NCBI GenBank assembly: GCA_001270045.2
Contig: DF970667.1
Location: forward strand, 83,973 to 147,972
Reading direction: 5' to 3'
Length of the DNA stretch: 64,000 nucleotides
Origin: Bacteroidales bacterium 6E
GTDB taxonomy: Bacteria > Bacteroidota > Bacteroidia > Bacteroidales > Prolixibacteraceae
Shown here piece after piece: positions 1 to 10,500 of this stretch. Within the stretch, counting starts at the first letter, position 1; every line of letters starts with the position of its first letter. The notes below the pieces were generated by a model, which was not told the origin of the DNA, made no database searches, and was given only the letters and a program-made list of their open reading frames with translations. Made by a program: the position numbers and the translations under genes.

Positions 1-475
1 GCTTAAGAGAAGATATCCCCCGAACATGATTATATTTTAATCGGAATTCAGATTTCAATATAATCAAACCGGACAGGTATGATGATCGCAAAAGGGAAAT
101 GTTATAAGGAATAGTTTAGATTCGGATTCGCCTACAAAATGACCATTTGAACTGCATCCCGCAAAAAAAGAGGCAGATCAAATATGCCATAATTATATAT
201 GGAAAAGACTGTCCCGAGATCCCGGAACAGTCTTTTCACAAGCTTTAAATTCTAATGGTATGCGCTATGTAACCCTTAATGTTTAAAATTATGAAAATAA
301 ACAACACGAAGCAATAGCATCAGTAAAGATTCCCTGATTATTTCAGGTTTTCAAGTATATTTATTCTGATAGTCGTTACAACTGGCATTATTTTCCAAAT
401 TGTAAAATTGTCTGAACGCAGGAATTCAAATTATGGGGTTCTCAAACATGTAAGATCGTACAAATCAGTTTGATC
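1..475. other. Left-edge intergenic stretch
   Basis: Apart from the hairpin at 203-236, I see no credible reading frame or RNA gene here. The stretch is AT-rich and ends at the promoter of the ABC-F gene. Confidence 0.5.
203..236. terminator. Intrinsic-terminator-like hairpin
   Basis: Inverted repeat with 10-bp arms (AAAAGACTGT at 203-212 and ACAGTCTTTT at 227-236) and further CC/GG pairing inside. It has A-rich and T-rich ends on both sides, so it could stop transcription either way. It probably ends the gene lying to the left of the window. Confidence 0.6.
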
Positions 476-505
476 TTGGAATTTAAATAAAATGATATAA
501 ATTTG
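476..505 (+). promoter_or_regulatory. Bacteroidota-type promoter of the ABC-F gene
   Basis: TTG at 476-478, then 19 bases, then TAAATTTG at 498-505. This matches the Bacteroidota sigma-ABfr consensus (TTG-N19-21-TAnnTTTG). Start of transcription would fall near 512, leaving a leader of about 100 nt before the ATG at 615. Confidence 0.6.
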
Positions 506-614
506 CCCGAACATTAAAAGGTAAGTCAAGATGAAGTAATAATTTCTTTCCGATTTTCATAAACCACGAACCTCCGGGAGGCTTCAAGGGATTGTTTAAT
601 CACAAAAAGAAATT

Positions 615-2204
615 ATGCTTACCATACAGGATTTATCATATACACACCCCAACAAGGAAGTGTTGTTCAGCAACATCAGCATGGTCGTAAACCCATCTGA
701 AAAAATTGCCCTGATCGGAAATAACGGCACGGGGAAATCGACCCTTTTGAAAATCATTGCCGGAAAACTGGAACCCTCAGCAGGAACCCTGAAGGTTGAA
801 ACCCAACCATTGTACGTTCCCCAGGTCGTGGGGCAATACCACCACCTGACCATTGCCGAAGCACTTGGGATCGATAAAAAGCTGAAGGCTCTTCACGAAA
901 TCCTCTCCGGGAATATTTCGGAAGAAAACTACGAAGCAATCGACAATGACTGGACCATTGAAATGCGCTGTGCCGAGGCCTTTCAATATTGGCAATTGGA
1001 TTATCCTGACTTGTGGCAAAGCATGGGTACACTGAGTGGCGGACAAATGACCAAATTATTTCTGGCAGGCATAATGATCCATCAGCCTGACCTGGTACTT
1101 ATGGATGAGCCAAGTAACCATCTCGACATGGAGGGGAGGAAGCTGTTATACGACTATGTAGACAATTCAAAACAAACCATGGTTATCGTCAGCCACGACC
1201 GAAAGTTGCTGAACCTTCTCGAAACCGTATGCGAAATGGATAAAAACGGGATTTCGGTCTATGGTGGGAATTATGATTTTTATTCGGTCCAAAAAGCGTT
1301 GGAAGCGAATGCGCTTGTCCAGAACATCCAAAACAAACAAAAAGCACTAAAGAAGGCACAGGTAAAAGAGCGGGAAACGCTTGAGCGGCAGCAAAAGTCG
1401 GACAGCCGCGGAAAAAAGAATGCCGTAAAGGCAGGCCTTCCCAAAATTGCAGCCAACACCCTGAGAAACAATGCACAGAGAAGTACCGCCAAATTGGCCA
1501 GTGTACACAATGAGAAGACAGGTGGCATCAGGCAGGAGCTCCAGGATCTTCGCTCATCCCTGCCGGATACCGACCAGATGAAATTCGGGTTCGACAACTC
1601 TAGCCTTCACAAAGGCAAAATCCTCTTCAAGGCTACCGAAATCAACGTCAGCTTTAACAGACTTCAATATCTATGGGAGCAAGACCTCTCCGTCGAGGTA
1701 TTGAGTGGTGAACGAATCGCCATCAAGGGACTGAACGGCTCAGGAAAAACCACCCTCATCAAATTGATTATTGGGACTTTGGAGCCCACAAGGGGAACTG
1801 TTTATCGGGCTGCGAGCCAACCGGTATATATCGACCAGCAATATTCCCTGATTGATGATCGTATGGCCGTTTACGGCCAGGCACAGCAATTCAACACTTC
1901 CGCTTTGCAGGAACACGAGGTTAAAATCAGGCTGAACCGCTTTTTGTTTACAAAAGAAAGCTGGGACAAGCCATGCAGTGCCCTGAGCGGGGGCGAAAGA
2001 ATGCGACTGATGCTGTGTTGTCTGAGCATTGGACAAAAGGCACCTGACATGATCATCCTTGATGAACCCACCAACAACCTTGATATCCGCAACATAGAGA
2101 TCCTGACCCAGGCAATCAGCGAATATTCAGGCACCCTGGTCGTCATATCCCATGATGAGACATTCATGGAACAGGTCGGGATTGGAAGGGAGATTAGTTT
2201 GTAA
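615..2204 (+). CDS. ABC-F family ATPase (ribosome-associated)
   Basis: Soluble 529-aa protein with two ATP-binding cassettes and no membrane segment, which defines ABC-F. Cassette 1 has a Walker A at residues 35-43 (GNNGTGKST), signature LSGGQ near 140 and Walker B LVLMDEPSNHLD near 160-170. A Lys/Arg-rich linker follows at about 225-330. Cassette 2 has Walker A GLNGSGKTT near 372, signature LSGGERMRL near 457 and Walker B MIILDEPTNNLD near 480. ABC-F proteins bind the ribosomal E site; some relieve antibiotic stalling and others act as translation factors (EttA, Uup). The short 529-aa form and long linker would fit an antibiotic-resistance type, but this cannot be settled by eye. It is monocistronic with its own promoter at 476-505. 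A damaged partial copy lies at 5437-5626. Confidence 0.92.
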   Translation: MLTIQDLSYTHPNKEVLFSNISMVVNPSEKIALIGNNGTGKSTLLKIIAGKLEPSAGTLKVETQPLYVPQVVGQYHHLTIAEALGIDKKLKALHEILSGNISEENYEAIDNDWTIEMRCAEAFQYWQLDYPDLWQSMGTLSGGQMTKLFLAGIMIHQPDLVLMDEPSNHLDMEGRKLLYDYVDNSKQTMVIVSHDRKLLNLLETVCEMDKNGISVYGGNYDFYSVQKALEANALVQNIQNKQKALKKAQVKERETLERQQKSDSRGKKNAVKAGLPKIAANTLRNNAQRSTAKLASVHNEKTGGIRQELQDLRSSLPDTDQMKFGFDNSSLHKGKILFKATEINVSFNRLQYLWEQDLSVEVLSGERIAIKGLNGSGKTTLIKLIIGTLEPTRGTVYRAASQPVYIDQQYSLIDDRMAVYGQAQQFNTSALQEHEVKIRLNRFLFTKESWDKPCSALSGGERMRLMLCCLSIGQKAPDMIILDEPTNNLDIRNIEILTQAISEYSGTLVVISHDETFMEQVGIGREISL

Positions 2205-2361
2205 ATGATGATTTCATGTCTTGACAAAGGCAATAATGTTGTATGGCATCCAATTTCCTTGAAACCGACAACTTCCTTTGAACAAATTGTCTTAACTTTA
2301 ATAGTGTTAAGTGTGTTTTCGAATAACGCACCGGAATTTACAACACTCATCTCCAAGGAAA

Positions 2362-4539
2362 ATGTCCCGATCACTAACCTCTAGTATCAATCAGAAGATT
2401 GAACATCTCCTGAATTATCCAGGTTGTGGGCATATCGAGTTAAATTCCCGGAAAGCAATCTGGACATCCAGCATTTTTGGATTTATTCATGTCTTTATCC
2501 TGACCTTTTCGTTTCTGTTCTTTGTCCCCGAACTTACCATTCTCATCAGGTATGGATTTGCATGCCTGTTCCTGCTGATAATAGCCTTGACTGTCATCCC
2601 AGTTATCACCCGATATTTCAAACATTACATCACATTTCACCTTCTGGGGTTGGTTTTCGTAACATTTTACACAATCTATCAACTGGGAGGAATCGTCACC
2701 TCAGCCGGACTCATTGTTGCCAGTTTTTCGTTTGTATTATTGTCCATTCCACTTCAGAGCGTACCCATCACCATTGTTCTGTTCAGTGTCTATTTTGGGC
2801 TGACGGCCTCTATCGGATTTCTGGATCCATATCTGTCAGTCCCAGAACAAATTACCCCTTCGAGAAACTCCATTATCTGGATGATCAATACCTTGTCGAT
2901 GTCGGCGCTGTCGTTGATTTTTGTGGTCGATTTCATTACGAAGCAGCATCAGTTTGAAAAGCTGGAAGCCAATAAGCAGAAAGAACTCAATGATGCCAAA
3001 ACTAAATTGTTTACCAACATCACCCATGAATTCCGCACGCCCTTGACCATTATTCAGGGAATGACTGACCTGATTCAGAAACACCCCGAGGAATGGCTTA
3101 AAGAAGGTACGGACAAAATAAGGAACAACAGTTTCCTTTTGCTCAGGTTAATAAACCAAATGCTCGACATCGCCAAAATTGAAACCGGATCTATGAGTTT
3201 GCAGATGAAACAGGCCGACATTGTATCATTCATTGGATATGTTACTGAGCTGTTCCGCTCGGTTGCCATTGACAAGAACATAAATCTGAGGTATATACGA
3301 AACGAGACCCCGATATATATGGATTTTGATCCCGACAAACTGGTTCACATTATCTCAAACCTGCTTTCGAATGCCTTCAAATTCACCAGTCAGGGTGGAA
3401 GCGTAACAATCAAAGCTGTTCTCAACAATGCACAAGACTACATTTTGATAGAGGTTGCCGATACAGGTATTGGAATTAAGCCCGAACATCTGGACAGAAT
3501 ATTTGACCGTTTTTACCAGGTGGGGAACAGTTCAGGTTCGAAAGGAGGCACTGGATTAGGCTTGGCACTCACCAAGGAAATGGTTGAATTACTTGACGGT
3601 AGAATATGGGCGGAAAGCCAGAGGGCAATCGGCACTATTTTCCATGTTTCTTTGCCTGTTACCAGAAAGGCAACTGTATCGCAGCATGAAAACCTAGCCG
3701 AATTATTAAATGACTTGACGACTGCTGCCTTCGCAGGAGTGAGCTCCTCAAAAACACCCCTTGCCAGCAAGAAGGCAGATCACTACAGCATACCCACCAT
3801 TGTCATTGTGGAAGACAGCCAGGATGTCGCTCTTTACCTTGAAGCCATACTGAGACAGGAATACCATGTCGAGAAGGCACCGGATGGAAAGGCCGGATTC
3901 GATAAAATCCTTCAGGTCATTCCCGACATTGTTTTGAGTGATGTAATGATGCCCGAAATGGATGGAATAGAGATGCTTGAAAAACTGAAATCAGACTTCA
4001 GGACAAGTCATATCCCAATTGTGCTGCTTACCGCCAAAGCCGACCACGATTCACGTCTGACAGGTCTGGCAAGAGGAGCCGATGCATACATTGCCAAACC
4101 ATTTCATGAAAATGAGTTGCATGTTCAATTGAAAAACCTGATTGAGCAACGCAAAAAATTACAGGAAAGGTATTCAACCCTGGCAGAGTTTCCCGAAACC
4201 AGCGATGAGTCAATCAAAGCTGAAGACAGTTTCATGATCAGGGTGCGTAATATTCTAGAAAAAAACCTGGGAAACGACGAGTTCGACATTCATGATCTAT
4301 GCCGGGAACTCGCTGTTAGCCATGCCCAGTTATACCGGAAATTCAAATCACTCAGCAATCATACCATCGCTGACTATTTCAAACTTCTTCGTTTGCACAA
4401 ATCAAGAGAGTTGTTGACAAAAAGTGATCTGAACATCACCCAGATTGCCTTCACTGTAGGTTTTAAAAACCTGTCATATTTCAGCCGGGAATTTACGGAG
4501 CAATTTGGCATTAGTCCAGGTAAGTACCGTAAGCAGTAA
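2362..4539 (+). CDS. Membrane hybrid histidine kinase with receiver and AraC output domain
   Basis: One-protein two-component system, 725 aa from the ATG at 2362. An earlier in-frame ATG at 2311 exists, but the 2362 start has AAGGA just upstream and its N-terminus is more typical. Order of parts: about six hydrophobic segments in the first 190 residues with no large periplasmic sensor; HisKA with phospho-acceptor His222 (HEFRTPLT); HATPase with DTGIGI and GTGLGLAL; receiver with Asp527 (SDVMMPEMDG); AraC helix-turn-helix over the last 100 residues. Known hybrid two-component systems of this phylum usually carry a propeller sensor. This one has only a membrane sensor, so the signal could be membrane-borne or intracellular. 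Target genes are unknown; the lipoprotein gene directly downstream is one candidate. Confidence 0.9.
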   Translation: MSRSLTSSINQKIEHLLNYPGCGHIELNSRKAIWTSSIFGFIHVFILTFSFLFFVPELTILIRYGFACLFLLIIALTVIPVITRYFKHYITFHLLGLVFVTFYTIYQLGGIVTSAGLIVASFSFVLLSIPLQSVPITIVLFSVYFGLTASIGFLDPYLSVPEQITPSRNSIIWMINTLSMSALSLIFVVDFITKQHQFEKLEANKQKELNDAKTKLFTNITHEFRTPLTIIQGMTDLIQKHPEEWLKEGTDKIRNNSFLLLRLINQMLDIAKIETGSMSLQMKQADIVSFIGYVTELFRSVAIDKNINLRYIRNETPIYMDFDPDKLVHIISNLLSNAFKFTSQGGSVTIKAVLNNAQDYILIEVADTGIGIKPEHLDRIFDRFYQVGNSSGSKGGTGLGLALTKEMVELLDGRIWAESQRAIGTIFHVSLPVTRKATVSQHENLAELLNDLTTAAFAGVSSSKTPLASKKADHYSIPTIVIVEDSQDVALYLEAILRQEYHVEKAPDGKAGFDKILQVIPDIVLSDVMMPEMDGIEMLEKLKSDFRTSHIPIVLLTAKADHDSRLTGLARGADAYIAKPFHENELHVQLKNLIEQRKKLQERYSTLAEFPETSDESIKAEDSFMIRVRNILEKNLGNDEFDIHDLCRELAVSHAQLYRKFKSLSNHTIADYFKLLRLHKSRELLTKSDLNITQIAFTVGFKNLSYFSREFTEQFGISPGKYRKQ

Positions 4540-4650
4540 TCTTTTATATCCACAGTAAAAGAACAGAGATTGACAGCAAAACATGGATGATGGAATTATC
4601 GGAATTTTGAGGTGATATATAATCCAATGTTTCACTTAAAAATTTTGATT

Positions 4651-5181
4651 ATGAAAACGTTGAACTTTTTTTTCATCGCAACCATGTTGATTTTTGCAAG
4701 TTGTGCAAAATATGAAACGGTAGATGAAACAGTCGACCTTAAAAAGGCAAAAGTTCCGATACCAATGAAAGCTGAGTTTTGCTTGACACCCAACATGGAT
4801 GCCGGATTTTTCCTGATTGAAGGTTTGGATCCTGCCAATCCGGCAAGTTGGTTGCCCAGAGAGGGATGGATCAGCGGCTTTGCAACCCACATGGGTGAAG
4901 TAATCATGCAGGAAAGCACAGTGACATTCACCTCAGCCGCTTTTGTGCCCGGAACGGGTGTCATATCAACTTCTGCAGGACGAATTACGGCTGCCAATGG
5001 TGATTACTATTTATTCACGGAGACAACCATTACCCATCCTAACGGAACATTCACAGGTAATGTGTGGATGTATGGAGGCACGGGAAAATTTTTGGGAATG
5101 ACAGGACCGGTAGTGATGACTGGAGAGAAAACCGATCAGGGTGCATGCTGGACCGGAGTTGGAACGATGAACTATGAATAA
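4651..5181 (+). CDS. Small exported lipoprotein of unknown function
   Basis: 176 aa from the ATG at 4651; the reading frame is open further back to 4612 but only from 4651 does it begin with a clean signal sequence. Lipobox FASC follows a hydrophobic stretch, so it should be lipid-anchored. The mature part is rich in Gly, Thr and short beta strands, ending in a Gly/Thr-rich region (GGTGKFLGMTGPVVMTGEK), and looks like a small beta-barrel or beta-sandwich. I do not recognise the family. It lies 111 bp behind the hybrid kinase on the same strand and may be co-transcribed. Confidence 0.7.
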   Translation: MKTLNFFFIATMLIFASCAKYETVDETVDLKKAKVPIPMKAEFCLTPNMDAGFFLIEGLDPANPASWLPREGWISGFATHMGEVIMQESTVTFTSAAFVPGTGVISTSAGRITAANGDYYLFTETTITHPNGTFTGNVWMYGGTGKFLGMTGPVVMTGEKTDQGACWTGVGTMNYE

Positions 5182-5205
5182 ATGAATCTGACCAATACCT
5201 GGATG

Positions 5206-5340
5206 TCAGCCTCTCGTCGTTTTATTCAAACAAGAGGTTGACACCCTTTCGTCAAATCCATTAAAGTTAAGGTTATCATTCTTATAGGTAGTCGAAGGAT
5301 TACCATCCCTTACCCCAATTTTTCCTGTATCAAAGTCGAA
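5206..5340 (-). pseudogene. Possible 3' remnant of an unidentified gene
   Basis: The minus strand stays open from the boundary of the qorB-like repeat (5340) to a TGA at 5206-5208 and gives a protein-like sequence of about 44 residues (contains DFDTGKIGVRDGNPS and NFNGFDERV). No start codon is attached to it. It may be the tail of a gene removed by the same rearrangement that made the adjoining chimeric scar, or only a chance open frame. Confidence 0.25.
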
Positions 5341-5449
5341 AATCCTCACAATGCAGCCCTGACTGCCTCTGACAGGGGTGCGGTCGGGCGTCCGATCAAA
5401 CGGAACAGTTGCCTGGAATCATCGAAAAAATCTCACCGGCCAGGCACAG
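5341..5449 (-). pseudogene. Truncated copy of the 3' end of the qorB-like gene
   Basis: This segment repeats 5645-5752, the last about 100 bases of the intact qorB-like gene including its stop codon. The first 90 bases differ at about six positions and later ones at a few more. The similarity stops at the shared octamer AGGCACAG (5442-5449 here, 5745-5752 in the intact gene), after which this copy runs into ABC-F sequence instead. It encodes only a C-terminal tail and has no start. Confidence 0.85.
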
Positions 5450-5626
5450 CAATTCAACACTTCCACTTTGCAGGAACACGAGGTCAAGACTAGGCTGAAC
5501 CGCTTTATGTTTACAAAGGAAGGCGGGGATAAGCCATGCAATGCCCTGAGCGGGTGCGAAAGAATGCGACTGATGCTGTGTCCCATGATGAGACATTCAT
5601 GGAACAGGTCGGGATTGGAAGGGAGA
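5437..5626 (+). pseudogene. Internally deleted fragment of the ABC-F gene
   Basis: 5437-5580 matches 1874-2017 of the ABC-F gene with about a dozen differences in 144 bases, and 5581-5626 matches 2148-2193. The 130 bp between them are missing. Because 130 is not a multiple of three, the frame shifts at the join. The lost part includes the second Walker B motif, and the signature Gly-Gly has become Gly-Cys (LSGCERMRL). This is a dead relic of the end of an ABC-F gene. Confidence 0.9.
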
Positions 5627-5649
5627 AAGAACTTTAAAGGATAAAATCC

Positions 5650-6498
5650 TCACAATGCAGCCCTGACTGCCTCTGACAGGGGTGTGGTCGGGCGTCCGAT
5701 CAAACGGGATAGCTGCCCGGAATCATCGAAAAGATCGCCCCGGGAGGCACAGGTATCCCAGCTTGCGATGGCAACCGCATACATTGAGGGCACACCCACT
5801 TTTTCAAGTATGCTTGCATACTCGGCTTCGGGCAGATTGTGAAAGGGCAACTCCTTTCCTGTTTGCCTCGAGACCTCTGCCGCAAGGTCTTTCAATGTGT
5901 AACTGTCGTCCCCGGCCAGTTCATAGGTATGGCCAACATGAGAGTCCTCCACGACAGCCACTGCTGCTGCCTCGGCAAAGTCGAGTCGGGTGGCTGACGA
6001 GATTTTTCCCTCACCGGCACTTCCTAAAAATGCCCCTGCCGCTATAGCCCCCTTGATGGAACCAGTATAGTTTTCGGTATACCAACCATTCCGGAGTATG
6101 GTGTAGGGGATACCCGACTTCCTGATAAGTTCTTCGGTGGCCAGGTGCTCACCGGCAAGGCTTAAAGTTGAGGTGTCGGCATGCAGCAGACTTGTATACA
6201 CAATTCTCTTTACGCCAGCCTTTAAGGCAGCTTCAATCACCCTTGCGTGTTGTGCGGCACGTTGTCCGATTTCACTCGACGAAATCAGGAGAAGACGATC
6301 AACTCCTTCCAGTCCTGATGCCAATTCCTCTGGCTTGCCGTAATCAAAGGCCCTGACTTCAACACCCATTGCCGCAGCCTTGTTTGGTGTACGTGCCAAA
6401 GCGATGACCTGATTTGCCCCTACCCTTTCCTTTAATAGTTCCACTGCCAATCTCCCCAATTGCCCTGTGGATCCGCTTACCGCAATTTTCATACTCAC
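5650..6498 (-). CDS. qorB: QorB-like NAD(P)H:quinone oxidoreductase
   Basis: 282-aa cytosolic Rossmann-fold protein of the atypical short-chain reductase/NmrA group. The dinucleotide-binding GSTGQLG motif lies right at the N-terminus. Long stretches agree with Escherichia coli QorB/YtfG as I recall it: LLLISSSEIGQR, YTSLLHADTS, ILRNGWYTENY, and a C-terminal DDSGQLSRLIGRPTTPL. The length equals the family norm (about 285 aa). Expected role is NADPH-dependent reduction of quinones. Start is the first ATG of MSMKIAV; the second Met is also possible. It is transcribed on its own and convergently with the preceding genes. Its 3' end is duplicated at 5341-5449. Confidence 0.9.
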   Translation of the reverse strand: MSMKIAVSGSTGQLGRLAVELLKERVGANQVIALARTPNKAAAMGVEVRAFDYGKPEELASGLEGVDRLLLISSSEIGQRAAQHARVIEAALKAGVKRIVYTSLLHADTSTLSLAGEHLATEELIRKSGIPYTILRNGWYTENYTGSIKGAIAAGAFLGSAGEGKISSATRLDFAEAAAVAVVEDSHVGHTYELAGDDSYTLKDLAAEVSRQTGKELPFHNLPEAEYASILEKVGVPSMYAVAIASWDTCASRGDLFDDSGQLSRLIGRPTTPLSEAVRAAL

Positions 6499-6802
6499 TA
6501 TTTTAAAGTTTACACTAATGGGCAGTCCTGCTTTTTGAAAAACACAAAAGGATTGTCCGTTTTACTTTCTTAAAACGTCTGGCGGATTGAAAAGTTTCGC
6601 TTGAAATTAAGGAAGACTGGATTTAAGGTCTACCTCAAAACAGTCATTCAAAAGCAGTGCGGATATAATCTTATCATAAACAGCAAGATAATTACGGAGG
6701 ATATCCTACAAAAGCAGTTCAATTACTGCAACTGATTCAAAAATATCATTATATTCATGCCTGAATATTTCAACTATTCAACTGACCATCAAACTCATCC
6801 TC

Positions 6803-7561
6803 ATGATCCATGCCATCATTATCGACGATGAACAGCCGGCAAGGGAATATCTGTCACTCCTGATTAGCCGGTACTTTTCAGAAAAACTGTCGGTGGATAA
6901 GATTTGTGCTTCTCTCCACGAGGGGATCGAGGCCATCTATCTTCATAAACCCGACCTGGTTTTCCTCGACATCGAAATGCCGGGGGAGAATGGATTACAG
7001 CTGTTCAACCATTTCGAGGAGGTTGACTTCTCGGTAATCTTCACCACTGCCTACCGCGAATATGCCATCGAGGCGGTGAAACGCTCGGCTGTAGACTACC
7101 TGCTCAAACCGATCAGTCCGCAAGACCTCCAATCGGCTATTGCCCTTTATGAGAAAAAACAGTTGAAGCGCATGACGCAGTCGGCCTTGACTGAAATTCT
7201 GCAGAAGCTGAATATGTCAAACGGGACCGATGAAAAGATTGCCTTCCCAACCATGACAGGATTCGAAATGGTGAAAGTCGATTCCATCGTCTATTGCGAA
7301 GCCGACCAGAACTATACCAACGTTTACACCAACGACGGGGAGCGACTGGTGGTGTCGCGGGCGCTCCTGAAGGTGGAAGAGATGCTGCTTTCCTATCCCT
7401 TTTTCCGGATCCACAAGTCGCACCTCATCAACCTGAAATACGTCAAAAGCTTTAGCCGGCAGGATGGAGCCCGGGTGACCCTTGACAACGGAGTGACGCT
7501 GAGTGTGGCTTTTCGAAGGGTGGAAGCCTTTGTGCAAATACTGACCCGTCGCAAGAAATAA
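6803..7561 (+). CDS. LytTR-family response regulator
   Basis: 252 aa: an N-terminal CheY-like receiver with phospho-acceptor Asp56 (DLVFLDIEMPGENG), the acidic pair IIDDE near residues 7-10 and the conserved Lys in YLLKPIS, then a LytTR DNA-binding domain over about 145-250 (FRIHKSHLINLKYVKSF). LytTR regulators bind direct-repeat sites at promoters. The stop codon is 10 bp ahead of the histidine kinase gene, so the two form a regulator-first operon and almost certainly a cognate pair. No target operon is evident from the sequence. Confidence 0.92.
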   Translation: MIHAIIIDDEQPAREYLSLLISRYFSEKLSVDKICASLHEGIEAIYLHKPDLVFLDIEMPGENGLQLFNHFEEVDFSVIFTTAYREYAIEAVKRSAVDYLLKPISPQDLQSAIALYEKKQLKRMTQSALTEILQKLNMSNGTDEKIAFPTMTGFEMVKVDSIVYCEADQNYTNVYTNDGERLVVSRALLKVEEMLLSYPFFRIHKSHLINLKYVKSFSRQDGARVTLDNGVTLSVAFRRVEAFVQILTRRKK

Positions 7562-7571
7562 ATCCCTGTCA

Positions 7572-10500
7572 TTGAAAAGCTGCATCAAAAAATACCTGCC
7601 CGGATACTTAATCCCTACCCTGCTTGGGTGGGGACTGTTAGTGATGTTCTTTGCGGCGCCATCCTATCTTAACGCCCAAAAATATCCAACAAGAAATTAT
7701 ACCATGCAGGACGGCCTGCCTGGCATGAGTATCCAGTGTATATTCAAGGACAGTCGCGGATTGTTGTGGATTGGCACCCGTACTGGCCTCTGCACCTTCG
7801 ACGGAAAACAGTTCCGGGTCATTGGGAAACCGGAAGGGCTCAACAGCACCAACATCTGGAGTATTGCCGAAGACAAAAACGGGGACATCTGGCTGGGCAG
7901 CATCGACGATGGGGTGATTAGATACGATGGCCTGAAATTCGAGCTTTATGACCAAAAACGGGGACTGGCCGACAACCGCATACGTGTGATAGAATATTCG
8001 AAAAAGTATGATTGCATAGTGGCAGGATCCTATAAAGGATTCTCGAAGATCACCAGGGATACCATTCTTAACTTCCCGGAACCAGGTGAAAATCGCAAAA
8101 CCATAGACGTGGTCGGCGACATTACCGACATGGGTGAATACCTGTATATCCTTACCTATGGATACCAAAATCCAGTACGGTTCTACCCGGCCACAAACGA
8201 ATACGTTAGTCTTGCCGGCCGTAATGGACGTTATCCGAAATTCAGCTTCGGTGGGTTACTGACAAGTAATGGAGACACTGTCCTATCCCAAAATCATGTG
8301 GGTGTCATGATCTATAAACGTGACGGCAGTGTCATCGAGAATTCCTCGATGGGACAAATTTTCAACATGGACGAGGACAACGACGGGAACCTGTGGATTG
8401 CCAGCTGGTCGTATCCCGGGAGAACCATGGCCGAAGGTGTCTTTAAGTATGATGGCCATACCTTCACCAATTATAAGGATGCATTCGGCATCACCGACAA
8501 AGAGATTTGGACCGTGCTGTACGACCGAGAGCAAGACATCCTCTGGATCGGCACCACCAATGAAGGGCTTTTCAAAGTGACCTTTTCGGGCATAGAGATT
8601 TACACCCCTTCGATGATGGGAATACCCCACCAGAAGTTGAATGATATATATGCCGACAGTGACGACCGGATATGGATTACGGCCACAGATGAGCTGGTTA
8701 AGATGGACCGGGACGGCACGTTTGAATATATGGATCCCCATCCGAGGCTTTCAACCTTCGGTGAATATTGGACCTTTTTTCACCGAAAAGTATGGATGAA
8801 CCGCGATTCGGTGATGATAAAAGCCATTTCCGTGCCTCCCCACCGGTTGAGCGAATTTGAAGAGCAGATCGACTTCAACTACCAGTACATTGTCGGTGAC
8901 CCGCCCCATTCAATACTCTTCTCCAATCGGTTCGGTCTATTCAACTACAATACCCTTACAGGGCAAAGGAAATTCCTTGGTCCGGAAGCATCCGCCAGGT
9001 CCCGTTTTTCGCTGATGGGCAAAGACACCCTTCTTTTATACGGATGGGGCTCGACGGTGGTATCTACGAAATTCAGGCACGAAAGCATCGAAATTGATGA
9101 CTCGGATCTCCACTTATTTACTGACAGGGAAGATCCACTCAATACCCGACAGGTGATCAGGAAAGATTATACCAATTGGTATGCAAGCGACACCTACGGA
9201 TTATGGAAGAGCCAGGGAATGAAGGCTGAAAGGGTCTTCGATGCCGACAGCCTAATGGGGTCCGACCTGACCGCGATCTGTTTTGGCCCCAAAGATCATT
9301 TGATTATCGGTTCAAACTCAGGCGAGCTTTCCTTTGCAGGATATGAAAAAGACACCTTCAGGATATTCCATACATTTTCGAAGGAAGACGGCATTTTAGG
9401 CAACAGCATCAGCTGGCTTTATGTATGCGACAGGAACAAGCTCTGGATCGGCACCAACCTGGGGATCAACGTAATGAATATCGATTCACTCTATTTGAAA
9501 GGCAAGGCCATCATTCGGACAATGAACCAGGAGGAAGGCTATACGACACTGGCGGCGCAAAAAGCCGTGAGCGACAGCAAGGGCAACCTGTGGCTTACCG
9601 ATCGTGATCAGGTGGTAAAGCTCAACAGGCAAAAATTCCTGTCACAAAACAACACCCCTGGCAAACTGGTCATTTCCGGTATCGAAATCAACAACAGGCC
9701 CATAGCATCCGATATTCGGGAACAGCTCAATCCCTGGACATGGAAACATGACCAGACCTTAGTGCTAAAATCAAATGAGAACAACATCACTTTCTTCTTC
9801 AAGGTCTTAAATTACAAGAATCCCGGGAAAGACCGCTTCCGGCATTTTCTGGAGGGATTTGACAAACAGTGGAGCACATATGAAGAGAGCGGCAAGATCG
9901 CTTATTCAAACTTGCCATCGGGCACCTATACCCTTCATGTTGAAGGCATTAACCTGCAATCCCTGAACAGTCCTGAAACGGCAATCATCCCTTTTAAAAT
10001 ATTGACCCCCTGGTGGCAATTATGGTATATCAGACTGGCTTTCATTGCGGCCATACTTCTGGGCATCCACCTGTACATCAACAACATCAGAAAGGGAAAG
10101 AAGCAGAAACATGAAATGGAAAAGACCATGGCTGAGCTCCAGATCAAGGCACTGCAGGCACAGATGAACCCCCATTTCATCTTCAACAGCATCAACGGCA
10201 TCCAGTATTATATCCTCGACAACAAGACCGACAAGGTGCTGGGTTACCTGTCCGACTTTTCGAAGGTGGTCAGGACCACCATGGAACACACCTCCAGAAA
10301 ATGGATTCTCGTTAGCGAAGAGATCGAATTCCTGTCGAGTTACCTGCGCCTTGAGCAAATGCGGTTCCCTGATAAGTTTGAATTCGACATCCGGTGGCTG
10401 GGCAACGATAGCCAACCAGAGGCAGTCCAGATCCCCCCAATGACCATCCAGCCATTTGTCGAGAACTCGATAAGACATGGATTCAACGCCATCACACATA

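Noticed and set aside
5204..5239. Hairpin-like GTCAGCCTCT/AGAGGTTGAC after the small lipoprotein gene
   Set aside because: One mismatch, long loop and no T-run; it may be chance, so it is not called a terminator.
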